Assembly: GCA_021399445.1 (NCBI GenBank)
Contig: JAJTUQ010000002.1
Location: 5,332,001-5,396,000, forward strand
Length of the DNA: 64,000 bases
From: Xylogone sp. PMI_703
Taxonomy: Eukaryota > Ascomycota > Leotiomycetes
Direction of reading: 5' to 3'
Position 1 is the stretch's first letter. Each line of letters opens with the position of its first letter. The notes below the pieces were generated by a model. The model saw only the letters and a program-made list of their open reading frames with translations. It did not search any database and had not been told where the DNA came from. Below are positions 47,734 to 59,521 of the stretch, in pieces. The position numbers were made by a program, and so were the translations under genes.

Positions 47734-50559
47734 ATGCACGCAGGCTCTGTGGTGTTTGGAGCCATTGCTGCTCTCCTCGTCCCAGCGATAGCGACACCGG
47801 CAGCTCAATTGCAGAAAAATACACCATTGGTGTCGTCGGCTGGGAGTACTGTTCCAATCCCAGGATGGTATATCCAATCATCAGCTCATGTCTCCCAAGA
47901 TGTATCTGCCCTCTCGAAACCGGGGGTTGATACTTCATCTTGGTACCGAGTCAGCAGCCACTGCACAGTTATGGTGAGACCACCTCAGCTGTACTCAATC
48001 TGTACTTTTTACAAAATCCATCAAGCCATTGACTGACGTATTGTAGGCTGGCCTCCTAGAAAATAATGTTTATAATGATACCACGCTGTTCTGGTCTGAT
48101 AATTTGGAATTCATGGTGGATGCATCCCAGTTCTCGGTTCCCTGGTTTTATCGCGAAGAATTCACTTTACAACCGAAATCAGGCCAACGCTACTTCCTTG
48201 AGACCAATGGAGTGACAAGTAAAGCTGATCTTTATATCAATGGGGTACAAATTGCCTCGAAAGCAACATTGAAGGGTGCATATGGTGGTCTGAGATTCGA
48301 CGTCACGAATCACGTGACCAAGGGAACAAATGCGGTGCTAATTCGTGCCTATCCAACTGATTATCTTGCTGATTTTGCTCTTGGATTTGTTGATTGGAAT
48401 CCATATCCACCGGATAATGGGATGGGTGTCTGGCGTGAAGTCACAGTGTCCCAGACAGGAGCAGTCTCAATGCGGAAACCCCGCGTGATAACAGATTATG
48501 TTGGAAAAGCTACCAATCGAGTCACTGCTACTGTCAAAGTTGACCTGAAAAATAGCGGCTCTAGTACCGTTCACGGTAACCTCCAGGGAGTTATTAAAGA
48601 AGAGGGTGGTCTCCTTTCTTTTCCATTCTCCACCGCATACACTCTCAAGGCCGGCGAGAATAACACTGTTGCCATACAAGTTCCTATTAGTCAACCTAAG
48701 ATTTGGTGGCCTAAGCAATGGGGAGCTCAGCCCCTATATACACTCGATGTTTCTGCGTATACTGGCAAAGACCTTTCGGACAAAGCTCAGCAACGCACAT
48801 TTGGCATCAAACACGTCACATCCGCTGTGAACTCTTATGAGGACGTTGCTTTTACAGTTAACGGTCAGCCCTTCCTGGTGCTTGGTGCAGGATATACTTC
48901 GGATATGTTCCTTCGTTTGGATGAAACGAGGCTTGCAGCACAGTTTGCATACATGCTCGATCAGGGCTTGAATACTGTTCGCTTGGAAGGCAAGCAGGAG
49001 CACCCGTCATTCTATGACCTTGCAGACCGTATGGGCCTGATGGTTCTCGCCGGCTGGGAATGCTGCGACAAGTGGGAGGGCTGGACCTACAATGACGAAG
49101 CAGATGGAGTAAAATGGGATGATGATGATTATGATACAGCTGGAAAGCAGATGGCACATGAAGCTGCTATGATGCAGGGCCATGCTTCCATGCTTGGTTT
49201 CCTCGTTGGCAGTGATTTCTGGCCAGATGAGCGTGCAAGCCCAATCTACGTTGACACTCTAAGAAGCTTAGATTGGGATGTCCCAATCATTGCATCGGCT
49301 GCTAAAAGAGGGTATCCCACTAATTTGGGCCCTTCTGGTATGAAAATGGGTAAGTTGCCAAGATTTTATGTGCTTCTTCGTTGCTGCGGTAAATTAACAT
49401 TATTCTAGACGGTCCATATGACTGGGTTTCTCCTAACTATTGGTACGGTGACCAGCTTGGGGCTGCATTCGGATTTGGTTCGGAACTTGGCCCCGGTGTT
49501 GGGACCCCCGAGCTCTCATCGCTCAAGAAGTTCCTCACGGAAGCTGATATGAATGATCTATGGACTGCTCCCGATAAAGGTCTATATCATATGTCCACGA
49601 ATGTCTCCTCATTCTATGACCGAAGCATCTATAATTCCGCACTCTATGCTCGCTATGGTGCACCAAGATCGCTATCCGATTATCTCTTGAAGGCACAGTC
49701 TATGGACTATGAAGCAACACGAGCCGAATATGAAGCATATTCCGTTCGAAAGAATGCTGAGCGTCCAGCCACAGGCGCCATCTACTGGATGCTTAACAAC
49801 GCCTGGCCAAGTCTTCACTGGAACTTCTTTGATTACTACCTCAAAGCTGCGGGAAGCTATTTTGGCGCCAAAATGGGATCACGCCCTGAGCATGTGGTTT
49901 TTGAATATGGAAGCGCTAACGGAAGTATTTGGCTCATCAACCATACCTTGGATAAAAAGGGTGCGCGTACTATTGAGGTCGACCTCCTTAGTAAAGATGG
50001 CAAAACTCTCTTTACTAAACACATCAAAACAACCACAACGCCTAATTATTCGAAACTGGTAGATGCGGTGCCAGAGGCAATTGCGATTAAAGATACAACA
50101 TTCTTGCGTCTCATCCTCAAAGATACCTCTGGCTCAGTATTAAGCCGAAACGTCTACTGGCTTTCGGTGAACCTCGATGTGAATGACTGGGATAACTCTG
50201 ATTGGTACTTCACTCCAGTTACATCATACGCCAACTACACCACATTGCAGACTCTAAAGTCTGCAAATATAGATGTAAAGCCTCTGGGATCTATAGTCCC
50301 TGCTACCGGCGGCCGTCTGTCAGCAACGATTCGGCTCGAGAACAAGGCTAAGGTGCCAGCGCATTTGATACGCTTAGAGTTAGAAGATAGCCAAGGTTCA
50401 GATGTCCTTCCTGCGTTCTGGGGTGACAACTACGTCACTCTTTGGCCTGGTGAGAAGATTACAACTACGGTACAATGGATGGCAGCTAGCTCGAAAGGTT
50501 CAAAGGTTGTGAAAATCTCTGGAGCGAATGTTAAAGATGGACAGGTTGTCTTGAAATGA
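47734..50559 (+). CDS. Secreted exo-beta-D-glucosaminidase (GH2)
   Basis: Three exons: 47734-47973, 48047-49349 and 49409-50559; introns of 73 and 59 nt; 897 residues. The start at 47734 gives a clean signal peptide (VVFGAIAALLVPAIATPA); 47689 would add 15 residues before it. Domain order is the GH2 sugar-binding jelly roll (WFYREEFTL, GVTSKADLYINGVQIA), the immunoglobulin-like domain ending WWPKQWGAQPLY, the TIM barrel (GLNTVRLEGKQEHPSFYDLADRMGL), then C-terminal beta domains. The acid/base region is GFLVGSDFWPDERA and the nucleophile Glu is in FGSELGPGVGTPELSSL. Both have the wording of exo-glucosaminidases rather than beta-mannosidases. It releases glucosamine from chitosan oligomers outside the cell. 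Confidence 0.92.
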
Positions 50560-52042
50560 CTGTACAGATATTTGAAATAGTTACGAATTTATGATCACAA
50601 ATTAAAATAAAAATCAATAACCTAATTTCATGGTTTCAAGTCTTAAAATGAAGTGCTTCATTAACTTGCTGCCCTACGTTCTTGGTTCATCCGTTTGCGT
50701 ACGTCGCATACTTACGTCTCTCCTGGTCGTATTGGAGTTATATAGTTGTCTCGTACTTCCCTTCTTGCTTCGAGAGAGAGAGATCGTATCCTCTGTTACA
50801 AAGGAATCAACTAGAAACCGATCTCCCAAGATGGTCACCACAAGCACATTGATTATCATGTCATACGCATTTATTACATTATCCCAAACTCAGGGGTATC
50901 ATCTTCGCCACATATCCATCACTCACTGAGGACTACAGTACCCTCCTCCTAACACGTTTATAACTCATATCATCCCAAATAAGAAGAGCAGTCCCCCAGG
51001 AAGATGGGAGCGCCGTAATTGGTTATCAGTCAAGACAAACCCATCTTCTGAGGAGGGTTTGATTGGGCAATACGCATGGTACTGCACATATGATATCAAC
51101 TCCAAATATTCGACAAAGATGTAGGCATATCGACACCGGGCTGAACTTTTTGATGCTTTTTGGGGAGCGGGATTATTTTTAAATGATGATCCCCTTTTCT
51201 TTCCTTCTTCTTTTTTTTGAAAAAGAAGTATATTGATTTAATTCTTTCGTTTGTGACAGGATAGTTCAGTATATCTTACTTAGGTATGCTATATACATAT
51301 AGGTCGCTAGGAGAGGCTTGCTTTATACAGCAGGTTAACTCTTGGCATATGGAGGTTATTACATTTATCGTGCATAAAATGCATCATATAGAAAACTTAC
51401 TGAATTCATACGGATTTGTTGATTACCGATTATGTTGAGAAGAAAAAATAGGTAATAGCCACCAATTACTGTTGGTGTTTTGGAATATTGTTGGTGGCTT
51501 TGGTAATAGTTAGGAGAGAAAATGTAGCATTTCGTAACCGGGAATATCAAAAACACTTTTGACATCATTTTCCGTTACTCGAATCGCCATATATTTTGAG
51601 ATATAGTGTGGGAATTGCTGCTACTCTGGCATAAAGTACTCAAGCTTTGTATTGTTCTAAAATAAAAAACCCGGCGGTTTCTACAAGGCTTGCCCACCTC
51701 TGAACACATTGCATCATGTGCTTGAGGATACATCGTCATGGTCTTATCCTTAAACCTTTCAAAGCCCCGGCTGTTCGGGAGACCTTTAAAACAGCATTTC
51801 TTCCAAGTTCGTCCATTCCATCAATATCCCCCTCGACAAGACATAGTAGCAGTAGGTGGCAGAGCAGTGGTTTTGCGGCGTGAGAATGATGATGGATCCG
51901 GTGTGTCCCACTTTATCTCATATATAATTACTTAAGTCTGACCGATGTAGAATGCGATATCCAGGAACAAGACCTTCATCATTATACCAGGTATAGATGG
52001 ATGTAAGCTCGTCTCCAACGTTAAGACGTTACGTCAATTCTC
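50560..52042. other. Intergenic region, no gene seen
   Basis: 1.5 kb, AT-rich. It should hold the 3' UTR of the GH2 gene and the upstream region of the broken APH-like gene. A small plus-strand frame at 50630-50929 has no family features. Confidence 0.55.
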
Positions 52043-53744
52043 ATGCCGAATAGATACAATGAAGAAAAAGAGCTTGCAAAACGTTCCGTTCCGTTCAACC
52101 TTGAACGCCTCATCGATGCTGCCATCCGGACTACTGACGGGAAATCAAAATACTGTATGTTATAACCTTCAAGTTCTAAGACAGTTCTAATGGATACAGG
52201 CTCAAAGGTCCTTAAATGCAAGGAAGGGTTGAACAATAAAGTCATATTGATGACAATGGATGATGGAGCAGAGGTTATTGCCAAACCCCCAAACCCCAAT
52301 GCTGGCCCACCCTATTTGACAACAGCTTCTGAAGTCGCTACACACGAGTTTGTATGTTGTATTCCATCACGGATTATAGATATTGACTGATAAGATCAGC
52401 TACGTGACGTACTGAACATGCCTGTCCCAAAGATAATAGCATGGTCAGCCGATAGAACAAATGCTGTCGGCGCAGAATATATACTTCAGGAAAAGGTGTC
52501 AGGGAAACCACTCGCAAGCATGTGGCACCGGATGCCTAAGAAATCAAAACTTGATAGAATTGCTCAAGTTGCTGAACTTGAAAATAGGCTGGCATCCTTA
52601 ACTTTCAATAAGCATGGATGTATTTACTTCCGCGATTCCATTGAAGACCAAGAGGTGGCCAGCCAACCTCTGATTACGAGCCCACCTGTCTCATCAGCCA
52701 TCGTAGATCGTTTTGTGCTTGGTCCGTTGATTACAGCTGAACTATGGGGTTCTGAAGATACACCATCAGACGTAGACCGTGGCCCATGTAAGTAGAAGTC
52801 TCTTAAGTCAAGAGGCTCATGCTAACTATGCAAAAGGGGAGACCGTTTTATCATACATCACTGCTCTGGGTCACAACGAAAAGGTGTGGGCCCGGAAGTT
52901 TGCAAAGCCACGTATATCACCACATAGTGCGACAGGCGATCCCGAGTCACCGGAAAGCTATCACTCTCTCCTCGAACAGTATCTAACGGTAGCGCCTTAT
53001 CTTATACCTGAAAATATAGATACTCATTCACCGACGCTGTGGCATTCGGATCTCCACCGCGATAATTTGTTTGTGGACCCTGATACAAATAAAATCACCC
53101 AAATAATTGATTGGCAATCAATAGTAGTGGCGCCGTTGTTCCTTCAAGCTAGGGTTCCTTGAATGGTTCGGCATTCCAGCGGGCCGGTTGAGGAGAATTG
53201 GGCTGTGCCTAAGCGGCCAGACGATTATGATAGTCTGGGCGGAGAAAATAAAGCAAGGGCTGATGCCAATGTTGAAAGCCTCACATACCACAAGTACTAC
53301 AGATCTCAAACGCTTAAAAAGAATCATCGTCACTGGGCATGTATTGATTATCACCAGAACCTCGAACTTCGGACAAACCCAGTCAAACTGGTGACTAAAG
53401 CATGGAAAAATGATGAAGTATTTTACCTTCGGGATGCACTAATGAAATTAGCTGATCACTGGGATGAGTTAATTGAAGGTGTGGAATGTCCTATACACTT
53501 TTCTGAGGAAGAGAGGAGAATCCATGCAAAAGAGGGGGAGAACGTAACCGCTATCGGAGAGGTCCTTAAGCTACTCCATGAGCAGAATGTGCTACCAGAG
53601 GATGGTATGGTAGATCCAATTGATTATGAAAAAGCAAAGCAGAACGTCGTGAAGTTCAAGCAGATATATGTTGGCTCAGGCTCGACGCCAGAAGAGAAGA
53701 GATTATTGGAAAGACTGTGGCCATACCGGGACACGGGATCATAG
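52043..53744 (+). pseudogene. APH/AIM9-family phosphotransferase-like gene with an in-frame TGA
   Basis: Exons 52043-52154, 52200-52351, 52400-52787 and 52837-53744, introns of 45-49 nt, all in frame. The N-lobe reads RYNEEKELAKRSVPFNLERL, VILMTMDDGAEVIAKPP and TTASEVATHEFLRDVL. GAEYILQEKVSGKPL and VDRGPWETVLSYITALG follow. The catalytic loop is LWHSDLHRDN and the metal site IIDWQS, so the kinase-like core is intact. An in-frame TGA at 53160-53162 interrupts the conserved stretch after APLFLQARVP. The same frame then runs on for 193 codons with family-like sequence to 53744. No intron can remove the stop without also removing conserved residues. Truncation would cost the C-terminal helical third. 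The upstream 5' end could include another exon. Interpreted as a recently disrupted gene or an assembly error. Confidence 0.72.
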
Positions 53745-55324
53745 CAGCTATACAAGCTATTAACTGATCAAAGAACGTGTATAATATTTCCCCCATCAAG
53801 ACCATAGATATAATATCATTATATCTCCGAGAGTCACACCAATGAAAACTTGTCGTCTTGGACGCCTCGAAGTTTGAATTGCTTACGAGAAACAAATACT
53901 AAACGCGTAAGTGACACTATCCACATAAATTGACTAATCTAAAATATATAGAAAACATCTATTCGTGTATATTAGATGCAAATTTATGATTTGTCAAACT
54001 GTTCTATCACAGAAGAGATGCTCTTCCTCATCAACACCCAATATGATGAGTGAGGAAGGTTCGAAGGTACCCCACCAGTCGTACCCCGCACCCCTCTCTT
54101 CCACTTGCACACCGCCTCGGCGACCACGAAAAGCCACTGCCATCTTCGCGTCCCACGCGGTCCATGTTTCTCCGCAAATACTGTGACCGTATGCAGGATG
54201 TTGTGCGAACCAGTCCCTGCGTACATACAGAATGCAGTTGCAATGCTGCAGAGAAGCCCTGCATATCAGAAGATGGTGGACACAGTTTGATCCAAGCTCG
54301 CTGGGTAGGGCTTCATGGTGACATCGAGTCCCACCGTATAGGAAGGTACGGAGGGGTTAGAAGCTCTCGAGTATATCACACGATGGCAATCCTGGCGCGC
54401 TCTAAATAAGGTCAAGCGATCAAGTGACGCGGTGTCTATGGACTACGGACGAGAAGCTATTTTGGAGTTGGGATTCTTGGCCTGACTCTGAGCACATTTG
54501 TCGCGCCATCCACCTTTATTGGGCTCATAATCTTCGAGCTGCTAATTGATTTGCGCATTGTTATCCAATGGCGAGATACAATTACTGACAAATACTTCAT
54601 AGTTGGGTTTTCTATGAGACAGATCTCAGCTGGGCAGCATTCGAGTGAGAATCTCACCAAGTCATGCGGCTAAATTCTAGCTTCACTCAGCCATATTAAG
54701 CTCCCATACAACCAACCCACGTACGCCACAACACCGTAAATACTCATTCTCCTCCGATGCTAGTCCGACTAAAATACGCAGGTTGGTCGAGCTGACCGCC
54801 TCGAGAATGTGCTTCAAGCACGCAGGATGCAGCGTTCCTGGCTCCTTTGTATGCACGGTATGTATGGGAAACTTCGATATCTGTGGTCAATTAATTGGAT
54901 GAGAGCACGAGACCACGGAGGATTATGCAAGCAGATCCATTTTCAGCCCTCATGACTGCGGATAATGGTATCTATCATGCAATTTAGCCCCAATCCTGTC
55001 TCTTGGAAGCTCTTCTAGCACGTCTACCCCACGTGTTTGGAAGGTGAATTTCGATGTTTTTGCATCAATTACGGTGTTAACCCCCACTATGGAGTTACAC
55101 CTTCTTTCACCGCTGGTTCCAAGGGTGACTGGAGGTTGATGGCGCTGTCACAAAGGTATTTAGCTATCTTTTAGTCTCCATATTGCTCATGTTTTTGGAT
55201 TTCCAGAGATACCCCTCTGAATTGCAGAGTGATATCTTTTCTAGTTCAGTTTTTACCCATTATTATCAATTGATACCTACTATTCATTTGTTGTGGATTT
55301 TAGATTTATCTTCATAGATTGAAG
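53745..55324. other. Intergenic region with a possible gene remnant
   Basis: 1.6 kb. A minus-strand open stretch at 53994-54356 looks coding but lacks a good start (see findings). The remaining 0.9 kb should be the promoter and leader of the acidic repeat gene. Confidence 0.5.
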
Positions 55325-58300
55325 ATGTCTGAAGCCGTTCTTGTTGAACCTCCTGTGGAAGTACCAGCGGCTACAGAGCCACTAGTGGAGCTGGTCTCCA
55401 CTGCTGTCCAAAGAAAGGCAGGGTTCGAAGAGCCAGCGGTAACTAGCATAGCAGAAGAGGAAAAGCCAGTAGAAATAGCCGCTGAAACAACTGCTCCGGC
55501 CGAAGAGGTCAAGGAAGAAGAGCCAAAAGTGGAGAACGTGCCAACAGAAGGAACGACAGTAGAGCCAGTTGCTGAAGCCACTCCCATTGACGAACCCAAG
55601 ACTGAAAATATCGAGGAAGAAGAACCACAGGCGGAAGAATCCAAGACAGAGGAGCTTAAGACGCAAGAACCAGAAGTGACTGAAACTCCAGCAGCCGAAG
55701 AGGTCAAAGCTGAGGAGCCAGTTATCGAAAGTATTCCAGCCGAGAAAGCAGAAGAGCCACTTGTTGAGAGTGTTCCAGTCGGGGAAGCCAAGATAGAGGA
55801 GGAAGTGACCACTGAGAGTGCCCCAGTTGAGGAGAAAACGACAGAACAAACGACAGAACAAACGACAGCTGAGGAACCAGCAGTTGAAGAACCAGCAGTT
55901 GAAGAACCAGCAGTTGAAGAACCAGCAGTTGAAGAACCAGCAGTTGAAGAACCAGCAGTTGAAGAACTAGTTATAGAGACTACCCCAGTAGAGGAGGCTC
56001 CTAAAGATGAACCAGTGAGCGAACCGGTCGCTGAGAACGCACCCGTCGAGGAGACGCCAAAAGATGAGGATACTGAACTACCTCTTGCTGAGGAGCAAAC
56101 AGAAGATGCAAAACCCACAGAGTCAGTAGCGGAAGAATTAGTTACTGAAGTTACCCCAGTAGAGGAGGCTCCTAGAGATGAAGAGTCAGTGAGCGAACCG
56201 GTTGCTGAGAATGCACCAGTTGAGCAAGCACTCAATGAGGATACTGAACAATCTCTTTCTGAGGAGCAACTGGACGAAACGAGACCTATAGAGTCAGTAA
56301 CAGAGGAAGTAAAGACAGAGGAAGTGGCGGCAGAGCCGGTAGCTGGGGAACCAGTAGCTGAGGAACCAGTAGCTGAGGAACCAGTAGCTGAAGAAACAAA
56401 CCCAGAAGAGACAGCCGTTGAGACAGTAGCTGAGGAGGTACAGCCAGAGGAAGTACTTGCTGAACCAGTGGCTGAGAATCCAGTAGCGGAAGCTGCACCC
56501 GCGGAAGAGGCGAAGGCTGAGGAACCATCCGAGAACGTACCTGTGCCAGTGGAAACGAAGGAAGAACAGGAAGGGGAAGAGCCCATCGAAGAATCAGTCC
56601 CGGAAAGCGCTTTGGTTGCTGAGGAGGTACCAATTACCGAGGAGGCACCAGTTGTTGAAGAAACACCAGTTGTTGAAGAAACACCAGTTGTTGAAGAAAC
56701 ACCAGTTGTTGAAGAAACACCAGTTGTTGAAGAAACACCAGTTGTTGAAGAAACACCAGTTGTTGAAGAAACACCAGTTGTTGAAGAAACACCAGTTGTT
56801 GAAGAAACACCAGTTGTTGAAGAAACACCAGTTGTTGAAGAGGCACCAGCCGCTGAGTCTCTAATTACTGAGATAAAATCTGATGAACCTATAGAGTCAG
56901 CCGAGCCTCCCGCCGAGGCCGCCGTCGAGTCAACCGTCGAATCTGTTGCCGAGGAGGCATCAACTACTAATGAATTGGCAGCACAAGCCCCTGAAGCCAA
57001 AGAATCCGAGTCGGAGGACACTGTCGCTGAGAATGCTACGGTCGATCCTACCCAGGTAGAAGAAACTACAGAAGCTCCAGAAACGATTAGAGAGGTTGCT
57101 ATTAGTGAGCCTGTTGTCGAAGAACCCGCACCAGTGGAATCTGCACCAGTGGAATCTGCACCAGTGGAATCTGCACCAGTGGAATCTGCACCAGTGGAAT
57201 CTGCACCAGTGGAATCTGCACCAGTGGAATCTGCACCAGTGGAATCTGCCATTGAAGAGCTAGTCACTGAAGAGCCAGTCACTGAAGAGCCAGTCACTGA
57301 AGAGCCAACCAAACAGGAGCCTGTTGTAGAAGCTACCGCTGAAGATGCCCGAGTTGAAGAAACCACAGTAGAGGAAGTAGCGGTACCAACAGAAGAGACA
57401 CCGGCGGAGGCATCTGAATTCGATCAAAATGATGAAGCTAATGAGCCGGCAACTACAGAAGAGGCGACGCTGGTTGAGAAAACAGCCCCAGTTGAAGAAG
57501 CAGCCCCAGTTGAGGAGCCAGTCGTGCTTGCGCCTGCAGATGAAACTGCAATGGCCCAAGAGACAGAAGTCGCCAAGGAGGAAGTTGTGGAAGAAGAAGC
57601 TCCAGCTGAACAATTCGAACAACCTGCTGCCGTTGAAACAACACAAGCAGAATCAGCGCCAGTTGAGGAGGTAACAAGTGCCGAGGAGCCAGCTGTTGAG
57701 CAACAAGATGCTCCAGCACTTACTGAGGAACCAGCCGCCGCCCAAGACGCGGAAGTTGTTAAAGAGGAGGCTCCAGAAGAAACCACAGTAGAACAACCTT
57801 CTTCGATTGAGTCCGCACAAACAGAACTCGAGCTAGTCCAACAAACAGAGCCTGTTCAGGAGCCAGACACCAAAGAGATTGCAGTAGAAGATGCCCATAA
57901 ATCGGAAGAAACCGTCGTTGAGCAACCTGCTGAACCAGCACCGGTGGAGGAATTCCAACCCGCAGATGAACCATCGGAGCAAGTACCAGTAGAGGAAACT
58001 GCGCCAGTCGAGGCATCGACTTCAGAAGTCACAGTGGAGGAACCTGAAGGAACTTTGACAGTCAAAGAGACTCCAGTCGAAGAGACTCCAGTCGAAGAGA
58101 CTCCAGTCGAAGAGACTCCAGTCGAAGAGACTCCAGTCGAAGAGACTCCAGTCGAAGAGACTCCAGTCGAAGAGACTCCAGTCGAAGAGACTCCAGTCGA
58201 AGAGACTCCAGTCGAAGAGACTCCAGTCGAAGAGACTCCAGTCGAAGAGACTCCAGTCGAAGAGCAAGCCCCAGTTGAGGAAACTCCGGTTGAGACTCTA

Positions 58301-59128
58301 GTCCAAGCTGAAGAATCGGCTGCGGAGGCCGCATTAGCCGAGGCATCGACTACAGAAGCTCCAGTAGAAGCATCTGAAGAAGCCTCACCAAATGAGGAAG
58401 TAGCACCAGTTGAAGAGCCAGTATCAACTGAAGAACTTACAGAACAAGTTGCTGAGCCTGTAGCAGTAGAGGCGGAAGAATCTGCCCCAACAGAAACACT
58501 TGAACAAGTCTCCGCTCAACAAGGTGAACAAGGTGAACAAGTAGTGGCTTCAGTAGAGACATCCACAGAAACACCAGCTGAGGCACCAGCAGAGGTGCCA
58601 ATCACTGAAACGGTACAAGAAGAACAAACTGAAGTGTCATCCGAAGAGGCAGTCCCAACTGAGGAGGCAGTCCCAACTGAGGAGGCAGTCCCAACTGAGG
58701 AGGCAGTCCCAACTGAGGAGGCAATCCCAACTGAGGAGGCAGAACCGATTGAAGCTAAACAAGCCGATGAGGTTACAGTATCTGAGGAGGTCACCAAGAC
58801 TGAAGAGTCATTGAGTGAGCCAGTTACGGAAAGCGCCCCAGTTGAAGAGGCTGCTCCAGTTGAAGAGGCTGCTCCAGTTGAAGAGGCTGCTCCAGTTGAA
58901 GAGGCTGCTCCAGTTGAAGAGGCTGCTCCAGTTGAAGAGGCTCCCCAGACTGAAGAACCCGCCAGTGAACCAGTTCCCGAAAGCCAACCCACCGAGGAGA
59001 CTGAGGAGACTAAGGTGGAGGAAGCGGAAACCAAACCCATCATAGAAGTCCCAGTTGTTGAGCCTGTTGCCGAGCCATTTGTTGCTGCCACCGCTGCTCC
59101 CGCGGCTCCACAACCGATTTCGGTATGA
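55325..59128 (+). CDS. Acidic Glu/Pro/Val-rich tandem-repeat protein
   Basis: Single exon of 1268 codons (1267 residues), starting [13 protein letters not shown] at the ATG after gaag. The whole protein is disordered and strongly acidic, made mainly of E, P, V, A and T, with no Cys-rich or globular domain, signal peptide or membrane segment. Tandem arrays: EEPAV x6 (~55874-55964), EEPVA-type x3-4 (~56340-56400), EETPVV x10 plus variants (~56640-56850), APVES x8 (57129-57248), ETPVE x13 (58068-58262), EAVPTE-type x5 (~58645-58740), APVEEA x6 (58837-58944). Several arrays are perfect at the DNA level. The C-terminus is [15 protein letters not shown]. All repeat units are multiples of 3 nt, which keeps the frame. 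Long antisense Ser/Thr-rich frames are shadows of this codon bias. I do not recognise a family. Confidence 0.66.
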   Translation: MSEAVLVEPPVEVPAATEPLVELVSTAVQRKAGFEEPAVTSIAEEEKPVEIAAETTAPAEEVKEEEPKVENVPTEGTTVEPVAEATPIDEPKTENIEEEEPQAEESKTEELKTQEPEVTETPAAEEVKAEEPVIESIPAEKAEEPLVESVPVGEAKIEEEVTTESAPVEEKTTEQTTEQTTAEEPAVEEPAVEEPAVEEPAVEEPAVEEPAVEELVIETTPVEEAPKDEPVSEPVAENAPVEETPKDEDTELPLAEEQTEDAKPTESVAEELVTEVTPVEEAPRDEESVSEPVAENAPVEQALNEDTEQSLSEEQLDETRPIESVTEEVKTEEVAAEPVAGEPVAEEPVAEEPVAEETNPEETAVETVAEEVQPEEVLAEPVAENPVAEAAPAEEAKAEEPSENVPVPVETKEEQEGEEPIEESVPESALVAEEVPITEEAPVVEETPVVEETPVVEETPVVEETPVVEETPVVEETPVVEETPVVEETPVVEETPVVEETPVVEEAPAAESLITEIKSDEPIESAEPPAEAAVESTVESVAEEASTTNELAAQAPEAKESESEDTVAENATVDPTQVEETTEAPETIREVAISEPVVEEPAPVESAPVESAPVESAPVESAPVESAPVESAPVESAPVESAIEELVTEEPVTEEPVTEEPTKQEPVVEATAEDARVEETTVEEVAVPTEETPAEASEFDQNDEANEPATTEEATLVEKTAPVEEAAPVEEPVVLAPADETAMAQETEVAKEEVVEEEAPAEQFEQPAAVETTQAESAPVEEVTSAEEPAVEQQDAPALTEEPAAAQDAEVVKEEAPEETTVEQPSSIESAQTELELVQQTEPVQEPDTKEIAVEDAHKSEETVVEQPAEPAPVEEFQPADEPSEQVPVEETAPVEASTSEVTVEEPEGTLTVKETPVEETPVEETPVEETPVEETPVEETPVEETPVEETPVEETPVEETPVEETPVEETPVEETPVEEQAPVEETPVETLVQAEESAAEAALAEASTTEAPVEASEEASPNEEVAPVEEPVSTEELTEQVAEPVAVEAEESAPTETLEQVSAQQGEQGEQVVASVETSTETPAEAPAEVPITETVQEEQTEVSSEEAVPTEEAVPTEEAVPTEEAVPTEEAIPTEEAEPIEAKQADEVTVSEEVTKTEESLSEPVTESAPVEEAAPVEEAAPVEEAAPVEEAAPVEEAAPVEEAPQTEEPASEPVPESQPTEETEETKVEEAETKPIIEVPVVEPVAEPFVAATAAPAAPQPISV
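55874..55964 (+). repeat. 15-bp tandem repeat, six copies (EEPAV)
   Basis: Unit gaaccagcagttgaa repeated without change; codes EEPAV within the acidic protein. Confidence 0.85.
56640..56850 (+). repeat. 18-bp tandem repeat, about eleven copies (EETPVV)
   Basis: Unit gaagaaacaccagttgtt, ten perfect copies with diverged flanking copies; coding. Confidence 0.88.
57129..57248 (+). repeat. 15-bp tandem repeat, eight copies (APVES)
   Basis: Unit gcaccagtggaatct, eight perfect copies in the acidic protein. Confidence 0.9.
58068..58262 (+). repeat. 15-bp tandem repeat, thirteen copies (ETPVE)
   Basis: Unit gagactccagtcgaa, thirteen perfect copies; the longest array in the gene. Confidence 0.9.
58645..58740 (+). 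repeat. 18-bp tandem repeat, five copies (EAVPTE type)
   Basis: Unit gaggcagtcccaactgag, with one Ile-for-Val variant in the last copy. Confidence 0.85.
58837..58944 (+). repeat. 18-bp tandem repeat, six copies (APVEEA)
   Basis: Unit gctccagttgaagaggct; the first copy differs slightly. Confidence 0.85.
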
Positions 59129-59521
59129 CGGCGGTGGTTCCGCTTGTTCGGGAGTAGGGGATAGAACAAGCAGTATTCTTTTGGGGATGAGAATGAGACA
59201 AGGCGGCTGTGAGGTAGCAGTAGGAGAAGCATCTAGGAGAAAATCAAAGAGCTGGGATAAGGTCTGGGAGGATTATGTGCTTCGGTAGGCTAAATTGGGA
59301 CGCGTGGTAACGGTGATGGTAACTATGGAAGGGACGCGGTTCATGTCTACCTTTCCTTTGTAAATTGGTTATTTCTTTTGGTAAATATTCATAGGTGCAT
59401 GTTTAGGTATCTCTTTTTGCTTTCCAGTCGTTGCAGGACAACACCTCTCAAAAAAGCATTGTTTTCCTTGTTCAATATGCTTGAAAAATTTGGATCATAG
59501 TTTAGTATATTTCAAATAGCT
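59129..59521. other. Convergent intergenic region
   Basis: About 390 bp between the acidic-protein stop and the amidase stop; 3' UTR sequence only. Confidence 0.6.

Noticed and set aside
53111..53190. Intron that would remove the TGA in the APH-like gene
   Set aside because: A gtagtg...ttccag pair exists, but it would excise the conserved segment following IIDWQS, including APLFLQARVP, and is weaker than the plain-exon reading.
55312..57366. 684-codon antisense Ser/Thr/Gly-rich frame resembling an adhesin
   Set aside because: It is the exact mirror of the GAA/CCA/GTT-rich repeats on the plus strand. The plus-strand frame spans all arrays in one ORF and has a cleaner start; repeats of 15/18 bp keep every frame open.
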